Shown: positions 1-8,883 of the stretch, piece after piece | Layout of the letters: each line of letters begins with the position of its first letter | Position numbering within the stretch: the stretch's first letter is position 1 | Assembly: GCA_034211175.1 (NCBI GenBank) | Contig: JAXHUH010000051.1 | Coordinates: forward strand, 1-64,000 | DNA: 64,000 nt | Source of the DNA: JAXHUH01 sp034211175 | GTDB taxonomy: Bacteria; Actinomycetota; Acidimicrobiia; Acidimicrobiales; CAIXPF01 | Direction: 5' to 3' | The notes under the pieces: model-generated | What the model was told of the DNA's origin: nothing | The model's database searches: none | What the model saw: the letters and a program-made list of their open reading frames with translations, nothing else | Program-made: the position numbers and the translations under genes

Positions 1-1
1 C

Positions 2-934
2 GTCCCACCACACCCGACACTGCCGCAACTCGCGCTCACCAACAGCCACACGAACCCATCAACCACTCACCGCGCGCCTACGAATAGCGAAGACGACCGC
101 CACGATTATTCAGGGCTAGGGCTCGAGATTCCGACCACGTGGGACGAGTTCATGGCCAACAACGCCGCGCTCGACGAGGCCGGCATGGTGCCCGTGATCC
201 AGTCGTACGCCGATACGTGGACGTCTCAGCTCTTCGTTCTCGCCGACTTCTTCAACATCTATGCGCAGGACCCGGACTGGGCCGAGAAGTACACCAACAA
301 CGAGGTGAAGTACGCGGATGATCCGGTCGCTCGCGCCGGGTTCGATCACCTGCAGGAGGTCTACGAGGCCGGCTATCTCAACGAGGACTTCGGCTCGACG
401 ACCTTCGACGACGCGCTCAACATGATCGGTACCGGCGAGGGCACGCACTACCCGATGTTGACCTTCGCCATCAGCACGATCGTCGACCTCTACCCGGAGG
501 CCGCGGAGGACGTCGGGTTCTTCGCCATGCCGGGTGACGGCGAGAACGGGCTGACCGTGTGGATGCCGCCGGCGATCTACGCCTCGGCCGATGCCGAGCA
601 CCCCGAGGCCGTCAAGCGGTTCCTGGCCTTCGTGGCCAGCGTCGAGGGCTGCGATGCCATGACCGCCGCCGTCGTCCCCACCGGTCCGTACCTGGTCGAC
701 GGCTGCGAGATCCCCGAGGACGTGCCCCGGGCGGTCTCCGACATGCTCCCGTACTTCGAGGAGGAGGGCGCGACCTCGCCGGCGCTGGAGTTCCTGTCGC
801 CGATCAAGGGCCCGCAGCTCGAGCAGATCACGGTCGAGGTCGGCTCGGGGCTTCGCAGTGCCGAGGACGGTGCCGAGCTCTACGACCAGGACGTCGAGAA
901 GCAGGCGCAGCAGCTGGGCCTCGAGGGTTGGTGA
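2..934 (+). CDS. ABC transporter extracellular solute-binding protein, 5'-truncated
   Basis: C-terminal part of a family-1 (sugar-type) extracellular solute-binding protein, the periplasmic or lipid-anchored receptor of an ABC importer. Convincing family-like sequence begins near base 113 with GLEIPTTWDEF, the typical core motif, and runs to the stop at 934. The N-terminal lobe, signal peptide and lipobox are missing. The frame is open to the left edge, but bases 1-110 use codons with A/T third positions (cca, aca, tca, aat, tat, cta) unlike the GC3-rich rest, so the true gene probably does not continue into them. The first in-frame ATG is at 152. No permease or ATPase genes follow; a strong hairpin closes the unit at 967-997. 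Substrate cannot be stated. High confidence in family, low in the 5' end. Confidence 0.75.
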   Translation, partial: VPPHPTLPQLALTNSHTNPSTTHRAPTNSEDDRHDYSGLGLEIPTTWDEFMANNAALDEAGMVPVIQSYADTWTSQLFVLADFFNIYAQDPDWAEKYTNNEVKYADDPVARAGFDHLQEVYEAGYLNEDFGSTTFDDALNMIGTGEGTHYPMLTFAISTIVDLYPEAAEDVGFFAMPGDGENGLTVWMPPAIYASADAEHPEAVKRFLAFVASVEGCDAMTAAVVPTGPYLVDGCEIPEDVPRAVSDMLPYFEEEGATSPALEFLSPIKGPQLEQITVEVGSGLRSAEDGAELYDQDVEKQAQQLGLEGW

Positions 935-966
935 GCCCCGACCGACTCCGGAACGTCTGCTGAGTT

Positions 967-997
967 GATGGGGGTGGGCCGAGTGCCCACCCCCATC
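967..997 (+). terminator. Rho-independent-like terminator after the solute-binding gene
   Basis: A perfect 13-bp inverted repeat (arms 967-979 and 985-997) with a 5-base loop lies 33 bases after the stop of the solute-binding gene and is followed by TTCGC rather than a full T-tract. It fits a terminator. In the remainder up to the TetR start at 1277 I see no gene or convincing operator. Confidence 0.7.
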
Positions 998-1276
998 TTC
1001 GCGTCGCCGCACCGAGCGGAATGGACGTGCCGCCGGCTTGCGCGATGATCGCCCTCGGCGTCGATGTCGTGGTCCCACCGCGACGGCGACATCGGTGTTT
1101 CGCCGTCGTTCCCGGCGCCGCCGGAGGGCCGCGATCGCGGTCGCATGTTCTGGAAAGCGCGCCGCTCACGAACGGTGACACGGCCTGATGGGTGACGATG
1201 TGGTGGTGCTCACCTGCGGAATCCAGCGGTCGCGGCGGATCGTGTGGTCGTCCCATGGTCCGCTACGCTCGTCGCC

Positions 1277-1900
1277 ATGGCGCGGCGAGGACGATACGCA
1301 AAAGGTGTCGTCAAGCGGGACGAGATCCTCGACGCCGCGCTGGCGGCCTTCGCGGAGCGGGGCTATGACCGCACGAGCGTGCGCGAGATCGCCCGCGCCG
1401 TCGGCCTCAGCCAGGCCGGCCTCCTCCACTACTTCGCGAACAAGGAGGAGCTGTTCGCCGAGGTCCTTCGGCGGCGGGACGAGCGCAACGAGCGCCAGTA
1501 CGACCAGAACCGGGGCAACCCCGTGAGCGCCGACGGCCTCGTCGAGATCGTTCGCCACAACGTCGAGGAGCCCGGCCTCGTGCGGCTGTTCGTCGCGCTC
1601 TCGGCGGAGAGCACGGCGGAGAACAGCCCGGCACGGTCGTTCTTCACCGAGCGGTACCGGGCCATCCGGGGCGGGATCGCCGCCGACATCCGCGAGCGAC
1701 AGGCGCGGGGTGACCTCGCGGACGACCTGGACGCCGACGCCGTCGCCTCGCTGCTCGTGGCCGCGGCGGACGGACTGCAGATCCAGTGGCTCCTCGAGCC
1801 GGAGACGGTCGACATGGGCGCCCGCCTCGAGCAGATGCTGCAGGCACTGCAGCGCGTCGGCCCCCGCGTCCTCGACGGGGACCCCGACCCGACGAGGTAG
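1277..1900 (+). CDS. TetR/AcrR family transcriptional regulator
   Basis: About 207-residue one-component repressor. The N-terminal helix-turn-helix is clear: RDEILDAALAAFAERGYDRTSV followed by REIARAVGLSQAGLLHYF and NKEELF, the classical TetR_N signature, at roughly residues 14-60. The C-terminal two thirds are the helical ligand-binding and dimerisation domain (TetR_C type with FVALSAESTAENSPARSFF). I chose the ATG at 1277 (MARRGRYAKG) because the in-frame start at 1244 would add 11 residues of non-family sequence. The convergent DHA2 efflux pump begins 37 bases downstream on the other strand; TetR proteins often control such pumps, but the two genes converge, so shared promoter control is not evident. 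Ligand unknown. Confidence 0.9.
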   Translation: MARRGRYAKGVVKRDEILDAALAAFAERGYDRTSVREIARAVGLSQAGLLHYFANKEELFAEVLRRRDERNERQYDQNRGNPVSADGLVEIVRHNVEEPGLVRLFVALSAESTAENSPARSFFTERYRAIRGGIAADIRERQARGDLADDLDADAVASLLVAAADGLQIQWLLEPETVDMGARLEQMLQALQRVGPRVLDGDPDPTR

Positions 1901-1936
1901 ACGAGGTGGTCGCCGGCGAGCGGGTACGCCCCACCG

Positions 1937-3382
1937 TCACTGCTCGCCGGGAGCACCCTCGGCGACGGCCGGATCGTCACGGGCCATCGCCGTGTCGATG
2001 CGCGCCGCGCTGAGCCCGGCGGCGAGGGCGACGCCGGCCGAGACGACGAGGCTGACCCGGAGCCCGGTCAGGTCGCCGCTGCCCAGGCTGAGCAGGCCGC
2101 CGAACGCGGCGACCGCCAACGCGCCGCCCAGCTGGCGGCTCGTGTTGAACACGCCGCTGGCGGTGCCGGCGAGGTCGCCGGGCACGCTGCCCAGGAGGAC
2201 CGCGGCGATCGGCGGGGCGGTGAACGGGCCGCCGAGCCCGACGAGCAGCATGCCGGCGGCGATCGCGGCGACCGGTGCGCCCGCCGGCAGCGCGGCGAGC
2301 ACGACGAATCCCGTGACCATCGAGCCCATGCCGGCGCCGATCACCGCCCGTGGCCCGAACCGCGCGGTCACCCGGGCGCTGAACGGGGTGAGCATTGCGC
2401 CGACGACCATCATCGGGAGGAAGGTGACGCCGGTGGCGAACGACGAGAGCCCGCGGTCCTCCTGGAGGTGCAGGCTCATCACGAACGGCAGGCCGTAGTA
2501 GCAGAAGACGAACGCGAACCCGACGGCGTTGGCGATCCGCACGTTGCGCACGGCGAACAGCCCGAGCGGTACCACCGGGTCGGCGACCCGACGCTCGGTG
2601 ACGACGAAGGCAACGACCGCGAGGACGGCGACCGCCAGCGCCCCGAGGACCAGGGGCGCGCCGAACCCGTGGGAGCCGGCCTCGATCGTGCCGAAGGTGA
2701 GCGCCGCCATGGCGACGACGGCCGCGAGCTGGCCCCGCCAGTCGAAGGTCTGGTGCTGGCGGGGCGAGCGCTCGGCCCGCAGGACCAGCGCCAGGGCCAC
2801 GATGCCGACGGGCAGGTTGACGAAGAAGATCCAGCGCCAGCTCACCAGGGTGAGGAGCCCGCCCAGCAGCGGCCCCGACGTCGAGGCGGCGGCACCGCCC
2901 ATGGCCCAGATCCCGATCGCCCACGCCCGGCGGTCCGGGTCGGGGTAGGCGGCCCGGATGAGCGACATCGACGCCGGCATCATCACGGCCGCGGCCCCAC
3001 CCTGGACGACGCGGGCGGCGACCAGGCTGACGAGGTCGGGCGCCGCGCCACACGCCGCGGACGCGACCGCGAACATGGCCATGCCGGCGGCGAACGCCCG
3101 CCGGGCGCCGATCCGGTCCGACAACGCCCCACCCCAGAGGAGCAGCGCGGCGAACGCCAGCGTGTAGCCGTCGACGACCCACTGCAGCCCGGCGATGCCG
3201 CTGCCGGTGTCCTCACGGATCGACGGCAGCGCCACGTTGACGACCACCGCGTCGAGGGTGACGACGAAGAAGCCGAGCACCGCGACCACCAGCGTGCGGC
3301 GCGCCGTGGCATCGGCGGCGTCGATGGGTGCGGGGCCGGTGGTCTCGCCGGGATCGTCCGCGGTCGTCGTCACGGTGCACAT
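1937..3382 (-). CDS. MFS transporter, DHA2 family (EmrB/QacA-like 14-TM drug exporter)
   Basis: Proton-driven multidrug or metabolite exporter of the inner membrane. Hydrophobic segments alternate through the whole length and the family motifs are visible: LDAVVVNVALPSI in TM1, a motif-A-like stretch after TM2 (GGALSDRIGARRAF), and ASTSGPLLGGLL for motif C. Length (~480 residues) suits the 14-helix DHA2 class. The start is placed at ATG 3382; a GTG at 3373 is also possible, and the longer upstream reading is arginine/serine-rich and unlike a transporter N-terminus. It is divergent from the CocE/NonD hydrolase, leaving about 140 bases for both promoters. Substrate unknown. Confidence 0.88.
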   Translation of the reverse strand: MCTVTTTADDPGETTGPAPIDAADATARRTLVVAVLGFFVVTLDAVVVNVALPSIREDTGSGIAGLQWVVDGYTLAFAALLLWGGALSDRIGARRAFAAGMAMFAVASAACGAAPDLVSLVAARVVQGGAAAVMMPASMSLIRAAYPDPDRRAWAIGIWAMGGAAASTSGPLLGGLLTLVSWRWIFFVNLPVGIVALALVLRAERSPRQHQTFDWRGQLAAVVAMAALTFGTIEAGSHGFGAPLVLGALAVAVLAVVAFVVTERRVADPVVPLGLFAVRNVRIANAVGFAFVFCYYGLPFVMSLHLQEDRGLSSFATGVTFLPMMVVGAMLTPFSARVTARFGPRAVIGAGMGSMVTGFVVLAALPAGAPVAAIAAGMLLVGLGGPFTAPPIAAVLLGSVPGDLAGTASGVFNTSRQLGGALAVAAFGGLLSLGSGDLTGLRVSLVVSAGVALAAGLSAARIDTAMARDDPAVAEGAPGEQ

Positions 3383-3522
3383 CCTGGCCGTCGGGGCGGT
3401 GCGGGAGGAAGGTGCTGTCGACGGGGGTACCACGAGTTCCTCCCTCGCCGCATCGGCGTCCGCGAAGGTGCTGACCGGCGAGCGGCCCGACCGGTGCCGG
3501 CGCCGGGAGGAGCGCACGAGCG

Positions 3523-5256
3523 ATGACGGCGATCCTGGTCGACGAGAACGTGATGGTGCCGATGCGCGACGGCGTCCGGCTCGCCACGGACGTTCGTCGC
3601 CTCGACGGCGCGGCCCCCGGGCCCGCGCTGGTCGTGCGGACCCCCTACGACAAGGGCCGGCTGTCGGCCGACACCCTCCTGTTCGACCTCGAGCGCGCGG
3701 TGCGGGCCGGGTACGTGGTCGTGACCCAGGACGTGCGCGGCCGCTACCGCTCCGAGGGGAGCTTCGACCCCCACGTGCAGGAGGAGGCCGACGGGATCGA
3801 CGCGTTCGCCTGGGCGGCAGCGCAACCGTGGTCGGACGGCACCCTGGGCACCTTCGGCCCCTCCTACATGGGTGCGGCCCAGTGGCTGCCGGCCCGCCGC
3901 CAACCGCCGGCGCTGCGGGCGATGGCGCCGTCGTTCACCTTCTCCGACAGCTACGAGGGCTGCTCCTACCAGGGCGGCGCCAAGGTGCTCCACGACCTGC
4001 GCTGGGCCGTCGCCGACATCGTTCCCGCCGAGGTCGCCCGGCGTCGGGCCCGCGGCGAACTGGCGAGCGGGGAGGAGGTGGCGTTGCCCGACGTCGACGA
4101 GGCGCTCGGCGAGCTCCCGTTGGCGTCCCATCCGGCGATCGGCGAGTACGCGGGCTTCTACCGGGACTGGCTCGCGCACCCGACCGCCGACGACCACTGG
4201 CGCCGCTCGGCGCCGTGCGCCGGCTACGACCGCATCCTCGTGCCGGCGCTGAACATCAGCGGCTGGTACGACATCTTCCTCTGGAGCACGTTCCAGAACC
4301 ACCTCGGCATGACCCGCCACGGTGCGACCGGGGACGCCCGTCGCCACCAGCGCCTGGTCATCGGTCCGTGGTCGCACACGAACCTCACCGGCCGCTTCCC
4401 CGAGCGCGACTTCGGGCCGGGCGCGTCGGCGGCCGACATCGACCTGGCCGGCATCCAGCTGCGCTGGTTCGACCGATGGCTGCGCGGTGGCCCCGCCGAC
4501 GGACCGCCGGTCCTCATCTTCGTGATGGGGGCCGACGAGTGGCGCGCCGAGGACGAGTGGCCGCTGCCGGACACCGAGTACCGGTCGTTCCACCTGCGCA
4601 GCGGCGGTGCGGCCAACACCCGCCACGGCGACGGTGGGCTCAGCCCGGAGCCGCCGGGGGACGAGCCGGCCGATCGGTTCGGGTTCGATCCCCTCGACCC
4701 GGTGCCCACCGTCGGCGGCCAGGTGATCCTTCCCGGCCGCAACGCCATCGGCCCCCGCGACCAGGCCGTCGTCGAGGACCGTGAGGACGTGCTCGTCTAC
4801 ACCACGCCGGTGCTCGATCGGGCCGTCGAGGTCACCGGCCCCGTCGAGCTGGTCCTGTTCGTCTCGTCGTCGGCCCCCGACACCGACCTCACCTCCAAGC
4901 TGGTCGATGTCGGGCCCGACGGTCGGGCGATGATCCTGACCGAGGGGATCCTGCGGGCCCGCTACCGCCGGTCGGCGACCGAGCCGGAGCTGCTCGAGCC
5001 CGGTGCGGTCCACGAGCTGCGGCTGAACCTGTGGGCGACGTCGAACGTGTTCCTCCCCGGCCACCGCATCCGGTTGGAGGTCTCGAGCAGCAACTTCCCG
5101 CGCTTCGACCGCAACAGCAACACGGGCGGGGTCATCGCGACCGAGGCCGCGGACCGCTACCGCACGGCGGAGAACCGCGTCCATCACGACGCCGCGCACC
5201 CGTCCCGCCTCGTGCTCCCCGTGATCGACCGGGCGCGGCCGCACGTCGGTACCTGA
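3523..5256 (+). CDS. CocE/NonD family serine hydrolase (X-Pro dipeptidyl-peptidase S15 type)
   Basis: 577-residue alpha/beta hydrolase of the cocaine esterase / glutaryl-7-ACA acylase class. Order of elements: N-terminal VPMRDGVRLATDV strand, TPYDKGR, VTQDVRGRYRSEG (the oxyanion-hole region), nucleophile elbow GPSYMG with Ser114, a helical cap, ISGWYDIF carrying the catalytic Asp, GPWSHTN carrying the catalytic His, and a C-terminal jelly-roll (PepX_C) ending with RLEVSSSNFPRFDRN. The full triad is present and length is normal. It hydrolyses ester or amide bonds of small acyl substrates; the real substrate cannot be told. It starts with ATG after a GGAGGAGC-like ribosome binding site. It stands divergent to the MFS exporter. 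Confidence 0.92.
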   Translation: MTAILVDENVMVPMRDGVRLATDVRRLDGAAPGPALVVRTPYDKGRLSADTLLFDLERAVRAGYVVVTQDVRGRYRSEGSFDPHVQEEADGIDAFAWAAAQPWSDGTLGTFGPSYMGAAQWLPARRQPPALRAMAPSFTFSDSYEGCSYQGGAKVLHDLRWAVADIVPAEVARRRARGELASGEEVALPDVDEALGELPLASHPAIGEYAGFYRDWLAHPTADDHWRRSAPCAGYDRILVPALNISGWYDIFLWSTFQNHLGMTRHGATGDARRHQRLVIGPWSHTNLTGRFPERDFGPGASAADIDLAGIQLRWFDRWLRGGPADGPPVLIFVMGADEWRAEDEWPLPDTEYRSFHLRSGGAANTRHGDGGLSPEPPGDEPADRFGFDPLDPVPTVGGQVILPGRNAIGPRDQAVVEDREDVLVYTTPVLDRAVEVTGPVELVLFVSSSAPDTDLTSKLVDVGPDGRAMILTEGILRARYRRSATEPELLEPGAVHELRLNLWATSNVFLPGHRIRLEVSSSNFPRFDRNSNTGGVIATEAADRYRTAENRVHHDAAHPSRLVLPVIDRARPHVGT

Positions 5257-5378
5257 CACGCGTCTGTGAACCATCGCCGCCCGCCGGCGCGGTCATGCCC
5301 CACCTACGATCGGGGCCGGATCGGACTGACCTGCGGGTACTGCCGAACCACCCTGGAGCGAGGCCCACGGAGGTTCGT

Positions 5379-5756
5379 ATGCGGTTGACGATGACGGCGG
5401 CGGTGACCGCCCGGTGGGGGCATCGGGTCGGTGGCCTGATCCACACCCACGCGTGGTCGGTGGAGGCGACGGTCGAGGGCCCGCTCGATGCGCCGATGGT
5501 GTTCCCCGCCGACGACCTCGAGGAGGAGCTGACCGAGGCGGTCCGGCCGTGGGAGCGCCACTACCTCACCCACGAGGACGTCGGGGAGTGGAAGGGCTAC
5601 GCCCCGATCGTGTGGGACCGCGAGCCGACGGTCGAGGAGATCACCCGGCGCCTGTGGCACCGGCTGTCCGAGCGCGTCCCCGGCCTGGTGTCGCTGGCGC
5701 TGGTGGAGAGCACCGAGTTCGACCGCTGCCGCACCGTCCGCGTCACCGCGGCCTGA
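5379..5756 (+). CDS. 6-carboxytetrahydropterin synthase (QueD/PTPS)-like protein
   Basis: 125-residue protein resembling the T-fold PTPS/QueD family, which binds pterin or 7-deazapurine precursors. Visible family features are a histidine-bearing N-terminal strand (RWGHRVGGL), HTHAWSVEATVEG in the place of the HGHnY metal motif, a central PADDLEEEL stretch, and REPTVEEITRRLWHRL followed by a strand ending VEST, matching the family PTaEnla... and v.v.Et elements. The metal ligands and catalytic Cys of QueD are not clearly conserved, so activity on carboxytetrahydropterin is uncertain. Start: ATG 5379 has GGAGG six bases upstream. No other queuosine genes lie nearby, so a lone, diverged family member is likeliest. 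Confidence 0.6.
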   Translation: MRLTMTAAVTARWGHRVGGLIHTHAWSVEATVEGPLDAPMVFPADDLEEELTEAVRPWERHYLTHEDVGEWKGYAPIVWDREPTVEEITRRLWHRLSERVPGLVSLALVESTEFDRCRTVRVTAA

Positions 5757-5781
5757 GCACCGACGGCAGCCGTCGTCGGCG

Positions 5782-6834
5782 TCAGGCCACCCGCTCGGGG
5801 ATCACCGCCGCCTGGCTGAGGAACGGATGGGTCGCGTCGGACGCGTCGAAGCGGTCGAGCGGCTTGCCGAACGGCGAGACCATGGGGCGGCCCGTGTCCC
5901 GTCGCAGCCACATCCGGACGAGGTGGCGGCGCTGCTCGGGGTCGTCGGCGTCGGTGAAGCGCCGCCGGCTGTGGAGCGCCGAGTAGTTCGACAGCCACTG
6001 GATGTCGCCCGGCCGGAAGTCGATGTCGATGCTGACGTCGGGTTCCTCGGCGATCGACTCGACCAGCTCGAGTGCCTCCGCCTGCTCGGGCGTGAGCCGC
6101 GGGACGCCGTCGTAGGACTGGGCGGTGAACACGATCTGCGAGCCCGCGTACATCGACAGCACGCCGTCGACGTCGGAGAAGACGGGCGACGGGTACACCG
6201 GCTCGGGCGCGGTCGGGTCCTGGAGGTGCCAGTCGAAGTAGAACGGCTCGAACAGCAGGTCGAGCAGGTCGGGGCGGCGGGCCCGCACCTCGTTGTAGAT
6301 CGTCGACGCGCTCGCCAACCGGCTGGCGCCACCCTCGACCGCGGGCCGGACGCACAGGAGCGCGACGACGTCGGAGCTGTCGGAGTGGAAGACGAGCCGC
6401 GCCGTGCTACGGGCGCTGCCGGCCTCGTCACCGAAGTCCTCCGTGGTCGTCGACACGACGTGGTCGATCAGCACGCCGGCGGCGTTCTGCGGCATCGGGA
6501 CGCCGAGGTGCACGCCCAGGGCGAACAGGATCGCCACCGACACCTCGGTCGGGTAGGCCGGTGTGTTCAGGCCCCGTGTGACGACGAAGCCGCGCCCGTG
6601 GTCGAGCTCCTCGGCCCACGTCCCGATCGCCGCCCGCGTCCTCGGCAGCGGGACCGTCTCCGGTGTGACCGTGCGCAGGTCGACGTCCTCCGCGACGAGG
6701 CGCTCACCGACCGCCTCGAGCTCGGCGACCTGCGCCGGCGTCAGCTCGACGACGTAGGTCGACGGGTCGGCGAGGTCGGCGGGGCGCCAGGCGGCGGGAC
6801 CCTCGACCGCCGGACGGCTCGATGGTGCGGACAC
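5782..6834 (-). CDS. TauD/TfdA family Fe(II)/2-oxoglutarate dioxygenase
   Basis: About 350-residue non-haem iron oxygenase. The double-stranded beta-helix signature is present: HSDSSD supplies the His-X-Asp pair of the iron facial triad (FHSDSSDVVAL), WLSNYSALHSRR near the C-terminus supplies the distal His, and HLVRMWLRRDTGRP contains the 2-oxoglutarate-binding Arg. The family typically hydroxylates a small acid or sulfonate, coupling 2-oxoglutarate decarboxylation. The start is the GTG at 6834 (VSAPSSRPAV) with GAGGAGG seven bases before it. It is followed on the other side by an acyl-CoA synthetase on the same strand, so the two may act in one catabolic route, though the ~200-base gap leaves operon structure open. 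Confidence 0.88.
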   Translation of the reverse strand: MSAPSSRPAVEGPAAWRPADLADPSTYVVELTPAQVAELEAVGERLVAEDVDLRTVTPETVPLPRTRAAIGTWAEELDHGRGFVVTRGLNTPAYPTEVSVAILFALGVHLGVPMPQNAAGVLIDHVVSTTTEDFGDEAGSARSTARLVFHSDSSDVVALLCVRPAVEGGASRLASASTIYNEVRARRPDLLDLLFEPFYFDWHLQDPTAPEPVYPSPVFSDVDGVLSMYAGSQIVFTAQSYDGVPRLTPEQAEALELVESIAEEPDVSIDIDFRPGDIQWLSNYSALHSRRRFTDADDPEQRRHLVRMWLRRDTGRPMVSPFGKPLDRFDASDATHPFLSQAAVIPERVA

Positions 6835-7042
6835 GCGGGACCTCCTCGGTCTCGTGGTTCGCGCGGTCCGCGGTGATCGCCGGACGCTGCGCACGGTCTA
6901 CCACCGGCCTGATGGTCAGACCAGAGGGTGGCGCCGTTGTTCACGCCCTGGTGACATGCGCCGACGCGGTCCGGGGTGGCCAGGACGGTCACCCCGCGCC
7001 GTCGGAGGCGTCCTCGCTCATCTGAGGGGCTCGAGCGCAGGG

Positions 7043-8686
7043 TCAGCCGGCGTTGCCGGAGGGGTCGGCGGCGCTCTCGGCCCGCCAGCGGAGCTGGGCC
7101 TCGGTGAGGTCCTCGTCGGCCTGCAGGGTTCGGCGGAGCTCGGCCTTGTTGACCTTGCCGAGGGTGGAGCGGGGCATCTCGTCGACGACGATGACCCGGC
7201 GGGGGACCTTGAAGTCGGCGAGCTGGTCGGCGCACGCATCGCGCACCGCGGTGTCGAGCTCCGACGCCGCGCCGATGACGAACGCGATCGGGATCTCGTC
7301 GAGCGCCGGGTCGGACCCGGCGACGACTGCGACCTCGGTGACACCCGGGACCATGGCCGCCACCCGCTCGACCTCTGACGCCGCCACGTTCTCACCGCCG
7401 ACCTTCAGCATGTCCTTGCTGCGGTCGGCGAAGGTGAGGTAGCCGTCGGCGTGGGGCGTGACGAGGTCGCCGGTCGAGAACCAGCCGTCGTCGTCGAACG
7501 CCGCCGCGGTGGAGTCGGGCTGGTTGAGGTACTCGGCGAACAGCGACACGCCCTGCACGCCCCGGATGAGCAGGTTGCCGGTCTCCTCGTCGTCGACCGG
7601 GGTGCCGTCGGCGCGGACCACGGCGATCTCGTACTCGGGGGCGGGACGGCCGATCGCCATCGACCGGTTCGGTGTGTACGGGTCGCCGACGATCCCGTGG
7701 GTGAGCGTCTCGGTCATGCCCCACCACCCGATCATCTTGATGCCCGCGGCCGTGGCGAACGGCGGGTCGCAGATCGCGCCGCCGAACATGCGGTAGCGGT
7801 GGCCGTCGGGAAGGCCGCCCTCGGCGATGGTCCGGCCGGAGATGCCGATGAGCGACAGCCACGTGCACCCGTGCGCGACCGAGAGGTCGGCGAAGCGGGA
7901 CGTCGACCACTTCGGCACGACCACGACCCGGGCCCCGACGTAGAGCGACGCGAGGAACGAGTAGGCCAGCGCGTTGGTGTGGAACAGCGGCATGTAGGCG
8001 AGGTGGCAGTCGTCGGGACGCAGTGCCTCGTGGACGGCGTTGATCCTCGCGGCCCACAGGCCGTTGCCGTGGGTCCACAGCACGCCCTTCGGTCGCGACG
8101 TCGTACCCGACGTGTACTGCACGCTGAGCGGGCTCGAGATGTCCGACGGCGCCGCCTCGAGCGAGTCGGGGTCGGTGAAGAGCGACTCCACGTGCGACTC
8201 GTTCGCCGGGTCGCCGTCGTGGACCGGGTCGCCGGAGTCGTGGGACGTCGTGACCGCCCACGACAGACGGGGCGCAGCCGCGGCCACGAGGTCGACGAAC
8301 GCCGGTTGGGTGATGGCGGCGACGGCGCCGCAGTCGTCGGCGTAGTAGGCGAGCTCGTCCTTCGCCGAGCGGGTGTTGGTGGTGACGGCGACCGCGCCGA
8401 TCGCGACGCAGCCGAACCACGACAGCAGGAACTCGGGCGAGTTCTCGAGGTGGATCAGCACCTTCTCGCCCCGACGCACGCCCCGGGCCTGCAGGCCGGC
8501 GCCGAGCGAGGAGGCGTCCCGGAGGAACTCGCGGTACGTCCACGACCGGGCCGGATGATCGCCGTAGGGGTGCCACTCGACGAACGTCGCGTCCGGGGAG
8601 GCCGACGCCCTCTGGCACAGCAGCTCCCACAGGTTCGTGCCCCGCATCGTGTGCAGCCGACGGTTCCGGGACGTCGCGGTGCTCAT
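7043..8686 (-). CDS. AMP-dependent acyl-CoA synthetase/ligase
   Basis: 547-residue ANL-superfamily enzyme that activates a carboxylic acid to its acyl-adenylate and then acyl-CoA. Signatures: YTSGTTSRPKGV (P-loop-like A3 motif), GWWGMTETLTHGI (A5), STGDLV (A7), YLTFADRSKDMLKVGGENV (A8 hinge) and the C-terminal PRSTLGKVNKAEL with the catalytic Lys (A10). Length is standard. ATG 8686 is used; an internal Met at MRGTNLWELL is an alternative. It is divergent from the enoyl-CoA hydratase at 8884, so the pair looks like one acyl-CoA catabolic module with a shared ~200-base promoter region. Acid substrate unknown. Confidence 0.92.
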   Translation of the reverse strand: MSTATSRNRRLHTMRGTNLWELLCQRASASPDATFVEWHPYGDHPARSWTYREFLRDASSLGAGLQARGVRRGEKVLIHLENSPEFLLSWFGCVAIGAVAVTTNTRSAKDELAYYADDCGAVAAITQPAFVDLVAAAAPRLSWAVTTSHDSGDPVHDGDPANESHVESLFTDPDSLEAAPSDISSPLSVQYTSGTTSRPKGVLWTHGNGLWAARINAVHEALRPDDCHLAYMPLFHTNALAYSFLASLYVGARVVVVPKWSTSRFADLSVAHGCTWLSLIGISGRTIAEGGLPDGHRYRMFGGAICDPPFATAAGIKMIGWWGMTETLTHGIVGDPYTPNRSMAIGRPAPEYEIAVVRADGTPVDDEETGNLLIRGVQGVSLFAEYLNQPDSTAAAFDDDGWFSTGDLVTPHADGYLTFADRSKDMLKVGGENVAASEVERVAAMVPGVTEVAVVAGSDPALDEIPIAFVIGAASELDTAVRDACADQLADFKVPRRVIVVDEMPRSTLGKVNKAELRRTLQADEDLTEAQLRWRAESAADPSGNAG

Positions 8687-8883
8687 GAAGGACCTCGCTC
8701 GATGTCTCTGTGACGTGCGGCACTCGGCATCCTTCCCGAACGTGGCTGGCGCGAGCCAGGCGCGGGTGGTGCCGCAGCCGGCTGGCCGGGGGCCGGGGCC
8801 CGTCGTTAGCGTCGGCTCACTCGTGGGTCGATGCCGATCCCGGGCGGTTCACGCCGAGTCCAGGGCAGGGGGAGCCTCCGATC

